Source: Alphaproteobacteria bacterium (GTDB lineage Bacteria > Pseudomonadota > Alphaproteobacteria > Ferrovibrionales > Ferrovibrionaceae). From it: a stretch of DNA of 64,000 nucleotides. Of the stretch, positions 1 through 8,553 are shown in pieces; the first letter of the stretch is position 1; the number at the start of each line of letters is the position of its first letter. The stretch is taken from positions 1 through 64,000 of the forward strand of contig JAHCJQ010000007.1 in the NCBI GenBank assembly GCA_026126215.1, in the 5' to 3' direction. The notes below the pieces were generated by a model, which saw only the letters and a list, made by a program, of their open reading frames with translations, had not been told where the DNA came from and did not search any database. The position numbers and the translations under genes were made by a program.

Positions 1-9
1 CCACGCGCC

Positions 10-870
10 ATGCTCCTGATCGCCGGGTCCGTTATCGTCATCCTGTCCGTGCTCGGCGGCTATGCCGCAATGGGCGGCAAGCTCTATGTGCTATGGCAGC
101 CTTTCGAAGTGGTGATCATCTGCGGTGCCGCGCTGGGTGCCTTCGTCATCGCCAATCCGCTCAAGGTCGTGAAGAAAGCCGGCAAGGCCATGGGCATCGC
201 CTTCAAGGGCTCGACCTATGGCAAGGAAAGCTATCTCGAACTTTTGAGCCTGCTCTACCTCACCTTCAAGCTGGCGAAGTCCAAGGGCATGCTGGCGCTG
301 GAAAGCCATATCGAGAATCCAAAGGAAAGCAGCCTTTTCCAGCAGTTTCCGACTTTTCTGAAGCACGAGGAAAACGTCACCTTCCTTTGCGACTACCTGC
401 GGATGCTGACCCTCGGGACGGATAATCCGCACGAGGTCGAAACGCTGATGGATGCCGAGCTGGAGACGCATCATCACGAGCATCACCAGATCAGCCATGC
501 GATCCAGACCGTGGCGGACTCGATGCCCGCGCTCGGCATCGTCGCCGCGGTGCTTGGCGTGATCAAGACCATGGGCTCGATCTCAGAGCCGCCCGAGGTG
601 CTCGGCAAGCTGATCGGCGGCGCGCTGGTCGGCACCTTCCTCGGCGTCTGGCTCGCCTACGGTTTCATCGGCCCGATCGCCAATGCCGTCAAGGCGGCTC
701 ACGAGGCGGACATGAAGTATCTGCAATGCATCAAGGCCGGCATCCTTGCCCATATGCAGGGATACCCGCCGCAGGTCTCCGTCGAGTTCGCGCGCAAGGC
801 GCTGCTGTCGAATACCCGTCCGACCTTCTACGAGGTCGAGGAAGCGACCAGCCGCCTGCTGCCGGTCTAG
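10..870 (+). CDS. motA: Flagellar motor stator protein MotA
   Basis: Inner-membrane proton-channel subunit of the flagellar stator; with MotB it converts proton flow into torque. The protein has 286 residues, normal family length. Four hydrophobic segments are visible at about 2-22, 32-50, 172-190 and 202-224, with a long cytoplasmic loop between the second and third. Pro173 and Pro222 fall at the positions of the two functionally important prolines of E. coli MotA. The start lies only 9 bases into the window, so the ribosome site is barely visible, but the N-terminus matches the family. motB follows 15 bases after the stop, so the two are surely cotranscribed. Confidence 0.96.
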   Translation: MLLIAGSVIVILSVLGGYAAMGGKLYVLWQPFEVVIICGAALGAFVIANPLKVVKKAGKAMGIAFKGSTYGKESYLELLSLLYLTFKLAKSKGMLALESHIENPKESSLFQQFPTFLKHEENVTFLCDYLRMLTLGTDNPHEVETLMDAELETHHHEHHQISHAIQTVADSMPALGIVAAVLGVIKTMGSISEPPEVLGKLIGGALVGTFLGVWLAYGFIGPIANAVKAAHEADMKYLQCIKAGILAHMQGYPPQVSVEFARKALLSNTRPTFYEVEEATSRLLPV

Positions 871-885
871 AGGGCTGGGCACGTC

Positions 886-1794
886 ATGGCAGAGGAAGCC
901 GGCAGCAACCAGCCCATCATCATCATCAAGAAGATCCGCAAGGTGCAGGGCGACGGCCATCATGGCGGCGCCTGGAAAGTGGCTTACGCCGATTTCGTGA
1001 CGGCGATGATGGCGTTCTTCCTGCTGCTATGGTTGCTCAACGTGACGACCGACGTACAGAAGAAGGGCATTGCCGACTATTTCACCCCGACCTCCGCCAG
1101 CAGGAGCGAAAGCGGCGCGGGGCGGATACTGGGCGGACGCACCCTGGTGACCGAGGGCAGCCGCATCTCCGAATACGGCGTGCCGAGCGTCACGCTCGCC
1201 ATCGCACCAAATGAAACCGCGACGTCAGACGACAATCTCGGTCGCGGCCCACTGAACGAGGAAGAGCTGCGCAAGCAGATCGAGGAACGCGAACAGAAGG
1301 CTTTCGAGCAGACCGAAGCCGCCCTGCGGCAGGCCATCGAGACGTCGCCCGAACTCAACGAGCTCAGGCGCAACATTCTGGTCGACATGACGCCGGAGGG
1401 ACTGCGCATCCAGATCGTCGACCAGCAGAACCAGTCCATGTTCCCGAGTGGCAGCGCCGGAATGCATGAACGCACCCGGCTGCTTTTGCAAAAGGTCTCC
1501 CAGGTGGTCATGCAGCTTCCCAACAAGATTTCGATCAGCGGCCATACCGACGCGACGCCGTTCCGTGGCGATGCCGGCTATGGCAACTGGGAGCTTTCCG
1601 CCGACCGGGCGAATGCCAGCCGCCGGGTCCTGGTCGAGGCCGGCCTGCCGGTGCCGCGCATCCAGCAGGTGGTCGGCAAGGCGGATCAGGAGCCGCTGTT
1701 TGCCAACGACCGGATGAACCCGTCGAACCGGCGGATCGCCATCGTCCTATTGCGCGAGTCCCAGCAGGCGGTCGTGCCGGCACGTCCGAACTGA
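886..1794 (+). CDS. motB: Flagellar motor stator protein MotB
   Basis: Stator partner of MotA that anchors the complex to peptidoglycan. It has 302 residues: a short cytoplasmic N-terminus, the AYADFVTAMMAFF motif with the proton-carrying Asp36 (equivalent to Asp32 of E. coli), one membrane helix at about 38-56, a periplasmic linker and a C-terminal OmpA-type peptidoglycan-binding domain (about 170-290) containing ISGHTDATPF and NWELSADRAN. It lies 15 bases after motA. No other flagellar genes are nearby, so this is a detached stator operon. Confidence 0.96.
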   Translation: MAEEAGSNQPIIIIKKIRKVQGDGHHGGAWKVAYADFVTAMMAFFLLLWLLNVTTDVQKKGIADYFTPTSASRSESGAGRILGGRTLVTEGSRISEYGVPSVTLAIAPNETATSDDNLGRGPLNEEELRKQIEEREQKAFEQTEAALRQAIETSPELNELRRNILVDMTPEGLRIQIVDQQNQSMFPSGSAGMHERTRLLLQKVSQVVMQLPNKISISGHTDATPFRGDAGYGNWELSADRANASRRVLVEAGLPVPRIQQVVGKADQEPLFANDRMNPSNRRIAIVLLRESQQAVVPARPN

Positions 1795-1824
1795 CATCGA
1801 AGCGGGCTGGTCTGGCCAGAGCTT

Positions 1825-1842
1825 GGCAGGGCACGCCCTGCC
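1825..1842 (+). terminator. GC-rich hairpin after motB
   Basis: A perfect inverted repeat (GGCAGGGC and GCCCTGCC around 2 bases) sits 30 bases after the motB stop and just before the next gene. There is no following T-run, so it is at best a weak terminator or an mRNA 3'-end stabiliser. Confidence 0.3.
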
Positions 1843-1857
1843 CGGCATGATGCGACG

Positions 1858-2292
1858 ATGTCGACCGATTCTCCCGATCAGATGCCCGATCTGGCCAGCC
1901 CGGCCGCCTATCGCCACTGGACGGAATGCGAGATCCGTTACGCGGATCTCGACACGCTCGGCCATGTCAACAACGTGGCCTCTCTGGTGTTCTGTGAGAA
2001 TGCGGGCGTCCGCTTCTTCACCGATGCCGGCCAGCCGGTGGATGCCGATCTCGGCTGGATGACGGTCAGGGTCGAACTGGAGTATCGCGCGCAACTTCAC
2101 TATCCGGGCTCGGTCAGGGTCGGCACCCTGGCGAGGAAAGTTGGCCGGTCGAGCTGCCATACTGCGCATGGCCTGTTCCACCAGGGCACCTGCGTCGGGA
2201 CCTGCGAGCGCATCATGGTGCTGGTCGACCGGACGGCCAACCGGTCGGTCGCCATCCCGCCGGACCTGCGGGAACGCCTGCTGCAACTCTAG
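1858..2292 (+). CDS. 4HBT-fold acyl-CoA thioesterase
   Basis: Small hotdog-fold protein of 144 residues, probably hydrolysing an acyl-CoA thioester in the cytoplasm. The family-specific segment RYADLDTLGHVNNV (about residues 28-41) carries the Asp and His-Val-Asn-Asn expected in the 4-hydroxybenzoyl-CoA thioesterase/YbgC/FadM group. It reads in the same direction as motAB, 63 bases downstream, with a GC hairpin between. The acyl substrate cannot be told from the sequence; neighbours do not point to a pathway. Confidence 0.85.
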   Translation: MSTDSPDQMPDLASPAAYRHWTECEIRYADLDTLGHVNNVASLVFCENAGVRFFTDAGQPVDADLGWMTVRVELEYRAQLHYPGSVRVGTLARKVGRSSCHTAHGLFHQGTCVGTCERIMVLVDRTANRSVAIPPDLRERLLQL

Positions 2293-2417
2293 CCGGCAGC
2301 CGACCGGCGGCAGGCAGGCGAGCCGCTTGCCCGGTACGGGTTTCCGTCTACACTAATCTGCATGAATTGGGTGTTCTTGCCATGGACCGGCCCGGCCACT
2401 CCCGTGGGAGCCTTGGC

Positions 2418-3161
2418 ATGAAGCATCGCGTGCAACTTCCGCTGCGCCATTTCTTCGCGACGCCGCCGACCCCCTGCCCTTACCTACCCGGCCGGCTGGA
2501 GCGCAAGGTGGTGACCCTGCTGGCAGGCGACAGTCCCGACAGCCTGCACGATACCTTGAGCCAGGCTGGCTTCCGGCGCAGCCAGGACTTGGCCTATCGT
2601 CCGGCCTGCGACGATTGCGTGGCCTGCGTACCGGTGCGGGTCGATGTCCCGCGGTTCCGGCCCAACCGGACCCAGCGGCGCATTCTGAACCGCAATGCCG
2701 GCGTAACGGCGAGGGAAATACCGCCCATTGCCACGCGGGAACATTTTCTGCTGTTCAGGAAATACCTGCTGGACCGGCATGCGGGCGGCGGCATGGTCGA
2801 AATGGATTTCGCCGATTATCGCGCGATGGTGGAAGATACACCGGTCGATACCCACCTCGTGGAATTCCGCGAGGCCGATGGTACGCTGTTCGGGGTCAGC
2901 CTGTGCGACCGAATGGGGGATGGCATTTCCCTGGTCTACAGTTTCTTCGAGACCGACCGCTCCGGGCGCAGCCCAGGGACCTTCATCGTTTTGGCCAACG
3001 TGGAACGGGCGCGCCTTGCAAGGCTGCCCCACGTCTATCTTGGCTACTGGATCGCCGAGAGCCCGAAGATGGCCTACAAGATCAACTTCCAGCCGATCGA
3101 GCGGCTGACCCTGGAAGGATGGGTCCCGATGGCGCGCGCCGAGGTTGAGGAACGGGCATAG
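2418..3161 (+). CDS. bpt: Bpt-type aspartate/glutamate leucyltransferase
   Basis: Transfers leucine from Leu-tRNA to proteins with N-terminal Asp or Glu, marking them for ClpS/ClpAP degradation (bacterial N-end rule). Family landmarks are CPYLPGRLERK near the N-terminus, the cysteine-rich YRPACDDCVACVPVR, and YLGYWI followed by MAYKINFQP. I chose the ATG at 2418 (247 residues) because GGGAG lies 7 bases before it and the protein then begins MKHRVQLPLRHFF, close to family starts; an ATG at 2382 or TTG at 2367 would add 12 or 17 residues but has no such site. Confidence 0.92.
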   Translation: MKHRVQLPLRHFFATPPTPCPYLPGRLERKVVTLLAGDSPDSLHDTLSQAGFRRSQDLAYRPACDDCVACVPVRVDVPRFRPNRTQRRILNRNAGVTAREIPPIATREHFLLFRKYLLDRHAGGGMVEMDFADYRAMVEDTPVDTHLVEFREADGTLFGVSLCDRMGDGISLVYSFFETDRSGRSPGTFIVLANVERARLARLPHVYLGYWIAESPKMAYKINFQPIERLTLEGWVPMARAEVEERA

Positions 3162-3177
3162 CCCGTTGCGGCTCATG

Positions 3178-3205
3178 TTGTTTTCCCGCTTCGGGAAACT
3201 ATAAT
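3178..3205 (+). promoter_or_regulatory. Candidate promoter for dctP
   Basis: A perfect TATAAT at 3200-3205 is preceded, 16 bases upstream, by TTGTTT at 3178-3183 (matches only the first half of the -35 consensus). It would give a leader of about 115 bases before dctP. Judged by eye only. Confidence 0.3.
3182..3198 (+). other. Short perfect hairpin after bpt
   Basis: TTTCCCG and CGGGAAA form a perfect 7-base stem around a 3-base loop, 20 bases after the bpt stop. No T-run follows. It could stabilise the bpt transcript end, and it overlaps the candidate promoter of dctP. Confidence 0.3.
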
Positions 3206-3329
3206 GCGCGCAACTCCTTTTGCCTCACATGCGCGGCGCGACGGGGCCGGCTGGTCAGGTAATGTGGGGTTCCTTCCCGCCGGTCGATGCCGGCTTTCCA
3301 GCTAAAACGATACCAGGGAGAATCTCCAG

Positions 3330-4451
3330 ATGAAGGGTTCGATGAAACGGCGCAATTTCCTCAAGGGCGCCCTCGCCAGTAGCGCGGCGGTCGCCGCCGC
3401 CTCCTCCTTCCCGGCCCCCGCCATTTCCCAGGGGCGGATGGAATGGAAGATGGTCACGAGCTGGCCGCGCGGCCTGGGCGGCTTGCATACCGGTGCAGAG
3501 CGCTTCGCGCAGCGCATCGGCGAGATGACCGATGGCCGCCTGACGATCAAGGTGTTCGCCGGCGGCGAGTTGGTTCCGGCGCTGCAATGCTTCGACGCGG
3601 TTGCCGGCGGCACGGCCGAGATCGGCCATGACGCGCCCTACTATCACCTGAGCAAGTCGCCGGCGATGGCCTTCTATTCGACCGTGCCCTTCGGGCTCAC
3701 GGCGACCGAGATGGCCGCGTGGATGCATTTCGGCGGCGGCCAGCAGCTTTTCGAGAAGCTGATGGCCAGGTTCGGTCTCAAAGCCTATCACGGCGGCAAT
3801 ACAGGCCATCAGCTTGCCGGCTGGTTCCGCAAGGAGATCAAGTCGGTCGATGACCTGAAGGGTCTCAAGTTCCGCATGCCGGGACAGGGCGGACTTGCCA
3901 TGCAGAAGCTTGGCGTCAATGTCGTCAACCTGCCCGGCGGCGAGGTGTTCCAGGCGCTGCAGTCGGGCGCCCTCGACGGCACCGAGTGGGTCGGTCCCTA
4001 CAACGACCTCGCCCTTGGCTTCTACAAGGTGGCGCCCTTCTACTACTATCCGGGCTTCCACGAGCCGGGCACCGCGCTGCAGGTTATGTTCAACAAGGCC
4101 AAGCTCGAGGCCCTGCCGAAGGACCTCCAGGCGATTCTCAAGTATTGCTGCCATGCCGAAAATGACACGATGCTGGCCGAATTCAATGCCCGCTCCGGCC
4201 CGGCGCTGCGCGAACTGGTCACCAAGCATCAGGTCAAGCTGCGCAAGGTGCCGAACGAGGTGGTGATCGCCTTCGGCAATGCCTCGGGCGAGGTGCTGCA
4301 AGAGGTGATCGACAAGGGCGACGACATCACCAAGGAAGTCGCGCGCTCGTTCCTCGCCTTCCGTCAGGAGCAGATCAACTACAACCGCATCACCGACGAA
4401 GCCTACACGATTGCTCGCCGGCTGCGCTTCAAGTATCCGACCAAAGCCTGA
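3330..4451 (+). CDS. dctP: TRAP transporter solute-binding protein, DctP/TakP-like
   Basis: Periplasmic binding protein of a TRAP (sodium-driven) transporter, 373 residues. The N-terminus MKRRNFLKGALASS is a twin-arginine-like signal followed by an Ala-rich stretch and a likely cut near residue 35. The segments WPRGLGG, GGNTGHQLAGWFRKEI, LKGLKFRMPG and DGTEWVGPYND fit the subgroup typified by Rhodobacter TakP, which binds 2-oxoacids such as pyruvate; the ligand here is an inference from resemblance. GGGAG lies 10 bases before the start. Its membrane partners dctQ and dctM lie next door but on the opposite strand, an unusual tail-to-tail arrangement. Confidence 0.9.
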   Translation: MKGSMKRRNFLKGALASSAAVAAASSFPAPAISQGRMEWKMVTSWPRGLGGLHTGAERFAQRIGEMTDGRLTIKVFAGGELVPALQCFDAVAGGTAEIGHDAPYYHLSKSPAMAFYSTVPFGLTATEMAAWMHFGGGQQLFEKLMARFGLKAYHGGNTGHQLAGWFRKEIKSVDDLKGLKFRMPGQGGLAMQKLGVNVVNLPGGEVFQALQSGALDGTEWVGPYNDLALGFYKVAPFYYYPGFHEPGTALQVMFNKAKLEALPKDLQAILKYCCHAENDTMLAEFNARSGPALRELVTKHQVKLRKVPNEVVIAFGNASGEVLQEVIDKGDDITKEVARSFLAFRQEQINYNRITDEAYTIARRLRFKYPTKA

Positions 4452-4477
4452 CCGGCGGCGGCAACGCCGGAAAGAGG

Positions 4478-4508
4478 AACCCGCGCCGGGCAACCGGCGC
4501 GGGTTTTT
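4478..4508 (+). terminator. Rho-independent terminator of dctP
   Basis: Perfect 12-base stem (4478-4489 with 4494-4505), GCAA tetraloop at 4490-4493, and a run of five T ending at 4508. It starts 26 bases after the dctP stop. On the reverse strand the hairpin also lies 15 bases after the dctM stop, but without a good T-run there. Confidence 0.88.
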
Positions 4509-4523
4509 CATTGCGGCGAAGAA

Positions 4524-6194
4524 TTACTGCTTCTTCTCGGATTCTTCCGCCTCCGCCTCGGCTTCGTCGGTGGCGGGCTCTTCGGCATTCGTCTCGTCGG
4601 AATCTGTCTCCTCGCCTTCCTCCGAGGCGGGCGCGTCCTCGCTCTCGCTTGCCTCTTCCCCGCTCTCCTCTTCCTCGGCGTAGGGTTCCGCTTCCTGCTC
4701 CGCCGGAGTCTGCTCGTCGTCCGAGAAGAGCGGCGTGTCATCGCCAAAGGCCGGTACCCTGCCATCCTGGACGGTACCCGGCGTGCCGACCGCTGCCGGC
4801 GGCGAACCATAGACCTTCTCGGGCAACCAGGTGGCGATGCGCGGGAAGCCCCACATGATGCCCATGGCCACGATCTGCACGATGACGAAGGGGATGATCC
4901 CAGTATAGATCTGGCCAGTGGTGATCGAGCGTGGCGCGACGCCGCGCAGATAGAACAGCGCGAAACCGAAGGGCGGCGTCAGGAAGCTGGTCTGCAGGTT
5001 CATCCCAATCATCACGCCGAGCCAGACCGGATCGACACCGAGCTTGAGCAGGATGGGCGCGGTGATCGGCACGACGATGAAGATGATCTCGAAGGTATCG
5101 AGAAAGAAGCCGAGGAAGAACATCAGCGCCATGATCACCATGACCGCGCCGAAGGCCCCTCCCGGCATGGCTGCAAGCACGTCTTCCACCAGCTTCTCGC
5201 CGCCGAGGCCACGGAAGACCAGGCTGAAGACCGAGGCGCCGAACAGGATGACGAAGACCATGGAACTGATGCCGAGCGTCGAGCGCATCACCTCGCGCAG
5301 CATGGTCAGGTTGAATTCGCGGCTGAGGGCGGCAAGCAGCATGGCGCCGATGGCGCCGACAGAAGCGGATTCCGTGGGACTGGCGATGCCGGCGAGGATC
5401 GAGCCGAGCACGGCGATGATGAGGAGCAGCGGCGGGATGAGCGTGACGATGACGCGCCGGCCGAGGCCGGAACGCTCGGCCGCCGTCATGACGATGGCCG
5501 GACAGGAGGACGGCTGCACGAAGGCACGAAAAAGGACCCAGACGCAGTAGAGGCCGACCAGCATCAGGCCGGGAAAGAATGCACCCGCAAACAGATCGCC
5601 CACCGAAACCGGATCAGGAGCGAAATTGCCGAGCGCGGCCTGGGCGGTGGTGTTCGCGCCCTGCAGCATGTCGCCGATGAAGATCAGCACGGTGGATGGC
5701 GGGATGATCTGACCCAGAGTGCCGGAGGCACAGATGACGCCGGTCGCGAGCTTGGGGTCGTAGCCGGCGCGCATCATGGCCGGCAGGCTGAGCAGGCCCA
5801 TGGTGACCACGGTGGCGCCGACGATGCCGGTCGAGGCGGCGAGCAACGCCCCCACCAGGATCACCGAGATGCCGAGCCCGCCGCGCATGGTGCCGAAGAG
5901 CTGTCCCATGGTGGTCAGCAGCTTCTCGGCGATCTTCGAGCGCTCCAACGTCACGCCCATGAACACGAAGAGCGGCACCGCGACCAGGACTTCGTTGGTC
6001 ATGGTTCCGAGGTAGCGCGAGGACAGGCCGATGAAGAAGGAGAGGTCGAAGGTGCCCATCAGATGGCCGAGATAGGCGAAGATCAGCCCCGTGCCGGCCA
6101 GGGTGAAGGCCACCGGAAAGCCGAACATGACCATGCCGATGGTCGAAAGGAACATGGCGATGGCGGTGATTTCGCCGATCGTCGCGAGGGACAT
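4524..6194 (-). CDS. dctM: TRAP transporter large permease DctM with acidic C-terminal tail
   Basis: Large membrane subunit of the TRAP transporter that moves the solute with sodium. 556 residues. Residues 1 to about 465 are the usual DctM core, many hydrophobic helices with GALLAASTGIVGATVVTMG and SGTLGQIIPPSTVLIFIGD in the first half and FILTPPFGFALFYL-like sequence in the second (LQTSFLTPPFGFALFYL). The final 72 residues (about 485-556) are low-complexity and strongly acidic, 33 of them Asp or Glu with Ser, Ala and Thr; this tail is not part of the normal family. dctQ lies just upstream (18 bases). Confidence 0.93.
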   Translation of the reverse strand: MSLATIGEITAIAMFLSTIGMVMFGFPVAFTLAGTGLIFAYLGHLMGTFDLSFFIGLSSRYLGTMTNEVLVAVPLFVFMGVTLERSKIAEKLLTTMGQLFGTMRGGLGISVILVGALLAASTGIVGATVVTMGLLSLPAMMRAGYDPKLATGVICASGTLGQIIPPSTVLIFIGDMLQGANTTAQAALGNFAPDPVSVGDLFAGAFFPGLMLVGLYCVWVLFRAFVQPSSCPAIVMTAAERSGLGRRVIVTLIPPLLLIIAVLGSILAGIASPTESASVGAIGAMLLAALSREFNLTMLREVMRSTLGISSMVFVILFGASVFSLVFRGLGGEKLVEDVLAAMPGGAFGAVMVIMALMFFLGFFLDTFEIIFIVVPITAPILLKLGVDPVWLGVMIGMNLQTSFLTPPFGFALFYLRGVAPRSITTGQIYTGIIPFVIVQIVAMGIMWGFPRIATWLPEKVYGSPPAAVGTPGTVQDGRVPAFGDDTPLFSDDEQTPAEQEAEPYAEEEESGEEASESEDAPASEEGEETDSDETNAEEPATDEAEAEAEESEKKQ

Positions 6195-6212
6195 GGGGGG
6201 CCCTTTTCGTCG

Positions 6213-6749
6213 TTAGTGTCCGCTGGCCCTGGGCTGGAAATCCATCCGTCCCCCGAGTACCAGGAGTGAGCGCGCCATCACCGCGGTCCCCTGCAGACCG
6301 AGCAGAACGGCGAAAACGAGGATCTGGGTCTTGAGCAGGAACAGCCCCGGCATGCCGCCGGGCTGGCCGGAAGGTTCAAGAAGGCGCCAGGAAAGCTGCA
6401 CGAACGGCAGCGAAGTGACGAACAGGACGATCAGCCAGGGCATCAGGAAGACGATGCAGCCCAGAAGATCGACCCATGCCTTGCCCCTGGCGGACATGCG
6501 GGCATAGAAGATGTCCACCCGGACATGGCCGCCCATAAGGTAAGTGTAGCCCGCCCCGAGCACGAATACCGTGGCGTGGAGCCAGACATACAGATCCTGG
6601 ACCCAGATGAAGCCGATGCTCAGCACATAGCGCATGAAGACGCCACCGAAGCAGACCACGACGGTTGCAAGCGCAAACCACGCTATGATCCGGCCGATCC
6701 AGTCGTTGATCGGCTCGACGATTCGGACGTACTTCGCCAGTATTTCCAC
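6213..6749 (-). CDS. dctQ: TRAP transporter small permease DctQ
   Basis: Small four-helix membrane subunit of the TRAP transporter, 178 residues. Hydrophobic helices are visible near 18-40, 50-70, 95-115 and 135-160. The conserved GGHVRVDIFYARMSARGKAW segment after the second helix is diagnostic of the family. It is followed 18 bases later by dctM on the same strand and presumably forms the DctQM complex that works with the DctP encoded at 3330-4451. Confidence 0.92.
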   Translation of the reverse strand: MEILAKYVRIVEPINDWIGRIIAWFALATVVVCFGGVFMRYVLSIGFIWVQDLYVWLHATVFVLGAGYTYLMGGHVRVDIFYARMSARGKAWVDLLGCIVFLMPWLIVLFVTSLPFVQLSWRLLEPSGQPGGMPGLFLLKTQILVFAVLLGLQGTAVMARSLLVLGGRMDFQPRASGH

Positions 6750-6860
6750 CCAGAAGCTCCCTTAACGGCCTTGTCCGGACGGCGGCCGCTTCTTTCTCGC
6801 GGCGCACATTGGCACGCGCGGCGGGGCTGCTTCAAGGACTTCCGGCGCCGGCGCGCCGGA

Positions 6861-8477
6861 TCAGCGCGCCCGTTTCTTACGTGCTCGCAGATCAACCACT
6901 CCCGGTTGCGTCCTGGGGTCGGTTCCCACGGGAAAAATCAGGGTTTTCTGGAGTTTCTGCGTCCCTGTCATAGGCAAGGACGGCCGGAAAAGGATCCAGC
7001 CCGGCGCCTTGAAATAGGCCAGTTTCTCCAGGCACCAGTCCATCAGCCGTTCGGCGAGCATCGGGTCCGGCGCCACGCCGGGCATGGGCACGATGCAGGC
7101 CATCACTTCTTCCTCCCGAACCTCGTCCGGGACGGCGATCACGGCGACCTGGGCAACCGCCTCATGTGCCTGCAAGGTCGCCTCGACCTCGGCGGCGGCG
7201 ATGTTCTCCCCGGACCGGCGGATGATGTTCTTTTTCCGGTCGACGAAGACAAGCATGCCATCCGCCATCTGGCGGACGACATCCCCGGTATGGAACCAGC
7301 CGTTCCGCCAGGCCTCTTCCGTTGCCGCCTCATTCTTGAGGTAGCCTGAAAAGAAGCCGTGCCTGGGATCCGGGCCGGCACAGCGAACCAGCAGCTCACC
7401 TTCCCGGCCGCGCGGCAGTTCGTTGTCCGCCTCGTCGGCGACGCGTGCCTCCAGCTCTCGCAGCGGCGCGCGCCCGAATGCCCGCGTGTCGATCTGCCGC
7501 GGTTCGATATTGTCGGCGAAGATGCGGCCCGTCTCGGTCATGCCCCAGACCTCTACCAGGGGAAAGCCGAAGCGCTTCTCGAACAGGCCATGAAGTTCAG
7601 GCTCGACCCCGGCGCCAAGGCCGAAGCGGATCCGGTGCTTCTTCTCGAGCGGGCTTGGCGGCTGGTTGAGCAGGAGCGGCGGCACCACTCCAAGATAATG
7701 CACCACGCTCGCACGCGTGCTGACCACGTCCTGCCACCAGCGTTGCGGGCTGAACCGTTCCGGCAGGATCAGGCAGCCGGCGGTCAGGATCACCGCCGTC
7801 GCGGTCACCGCCTGATTGTTCATGTGAAAGAGCGGGAGTGGATTGTAGATGCGCTCCTTCCCCCATTCGAAGCGGGTCATCCCGCCGAGATCCCGGTACC
7901 AGGCTCCGGCATTGAGGTAATAGAAGTTGCTCAGGATGCAGCCTTTCGGCCGGCCCGTCGTGCCGGAGGTGTAGAGCAGGCTGCACTCGGTCTCCAGGCC
8001 AGGGGCATCCGGGCGGGCATGTCGGCCCGGCCGGGGCAGGCGCGCCGGCAGGCATTCCGCATCGACCACCGGCAGCCGGCGGCCGCGCACCTCGCGCGCG
8101 ACCCTCTCCAGATCGGCGATGCGGGCGGCGACACTCACGACCAGTTCGGCTTCCGAATGCTCCATCTGATAGAGCATCTCGTCATGCCGGTAATCCGGAT
8201 TGATCGGCACGATGCCGGCGCCCAGCCCGTTCAGGGCAAGGTAGTGCAGCATGAATTCCGGTCGGTTCTCCAGCAGCAGCGCCACGCGGTGGCCATGGCC
8301 GTATCCCGCATCGGTGTATTTCTGCCGAAGATAGAGAATATTGGCGCGCGCCTGGGCATAGGAGAATTCCACCCCATCCGGGTAATAGGCGCGTTGTGGC
8401 GCCGCGGCGACCGCCAAGAAATCATGCCCCGGCGCCTTCTCCGCGGTCGCCATGAAGGCATCGAACACGGTCTTCAT
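6861..8477 (-). CDS. Acyl-CoA synthetase / AMP-dependent ligase, CaiC-like
   Basis: Activates a carboxylic acid to its CoA thioester through an acyl-adenylate. 538 residues from the ATG at 8477, chosen because GGGGAGGA lies 8 bases upstream. Motifs in order: the P-loop YTSGTTGRPKG (169-179), EVWGMTETG, GWFHTGDVV, VDRKKNIIRRSGENI and the C-terminal lysine in MTGTQKLQKT. The overall pattern resembles the crotonobetaine/carnitine-CoA ligase branch (CaiC), but substrate is not determined by the sequence. It lies 111 bases before dctQ on the same strand; it could activate the acid imported by that transporter, an inference from position only. Confidence 0.87.
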   Translation of the reverse strand: MKTVFDAFMATAEKAPGHDFLAVAAAPQRAYYPDGVEFSYAQARANILYLRQKYTDAGYGHGHRVALLLENRPEFMLHYLALNGLGAGIVPINPDYRHDEMLYQMEHSEAELVVSVAARIADLERVAREVRGRRLPVVDAECLPARLPRPGRHARPDAPGLETECSLLYTSGTTGRPKGCILSNFYYLNAGAWYRDLGGMTRFEWGKERIYNPLPLFHMNNQAVTATAVILTAGCLILPERFSPQRWWQDVVSTRASVVHYLGVVPPLLLNQPPSPLEKKHRIRFGLGAGVEPELHGLFEKRFGFPLVEVWGMTETGRIFADNIEPRQIDTRAFGRAPLRELEARVADEADNELPRGREGELLVRCAGPDPRHGFFSGYLKNEAATEEAWRNGWFHTGDVVRQMADGMLVFVDRKKNIIRRSGENIAAAEVEATLQAHEAVAQVAVIAVPDEVREEEVMACIVPMPGVAPDPMLAERLMDWCLEKLAYFKAPGWILFRPSLPMTGTQKLQKTLIFPVGTDPRTQPGVVDLRARKKRAR

Positions 8478-8553
8478 CCGGCACATCCTCCCCTGCGCTT
8501 GCCCGCGCGGGAGATTACCCTCTCCGGAGCCCGGCAGCCAACCCGCCCCTGGT

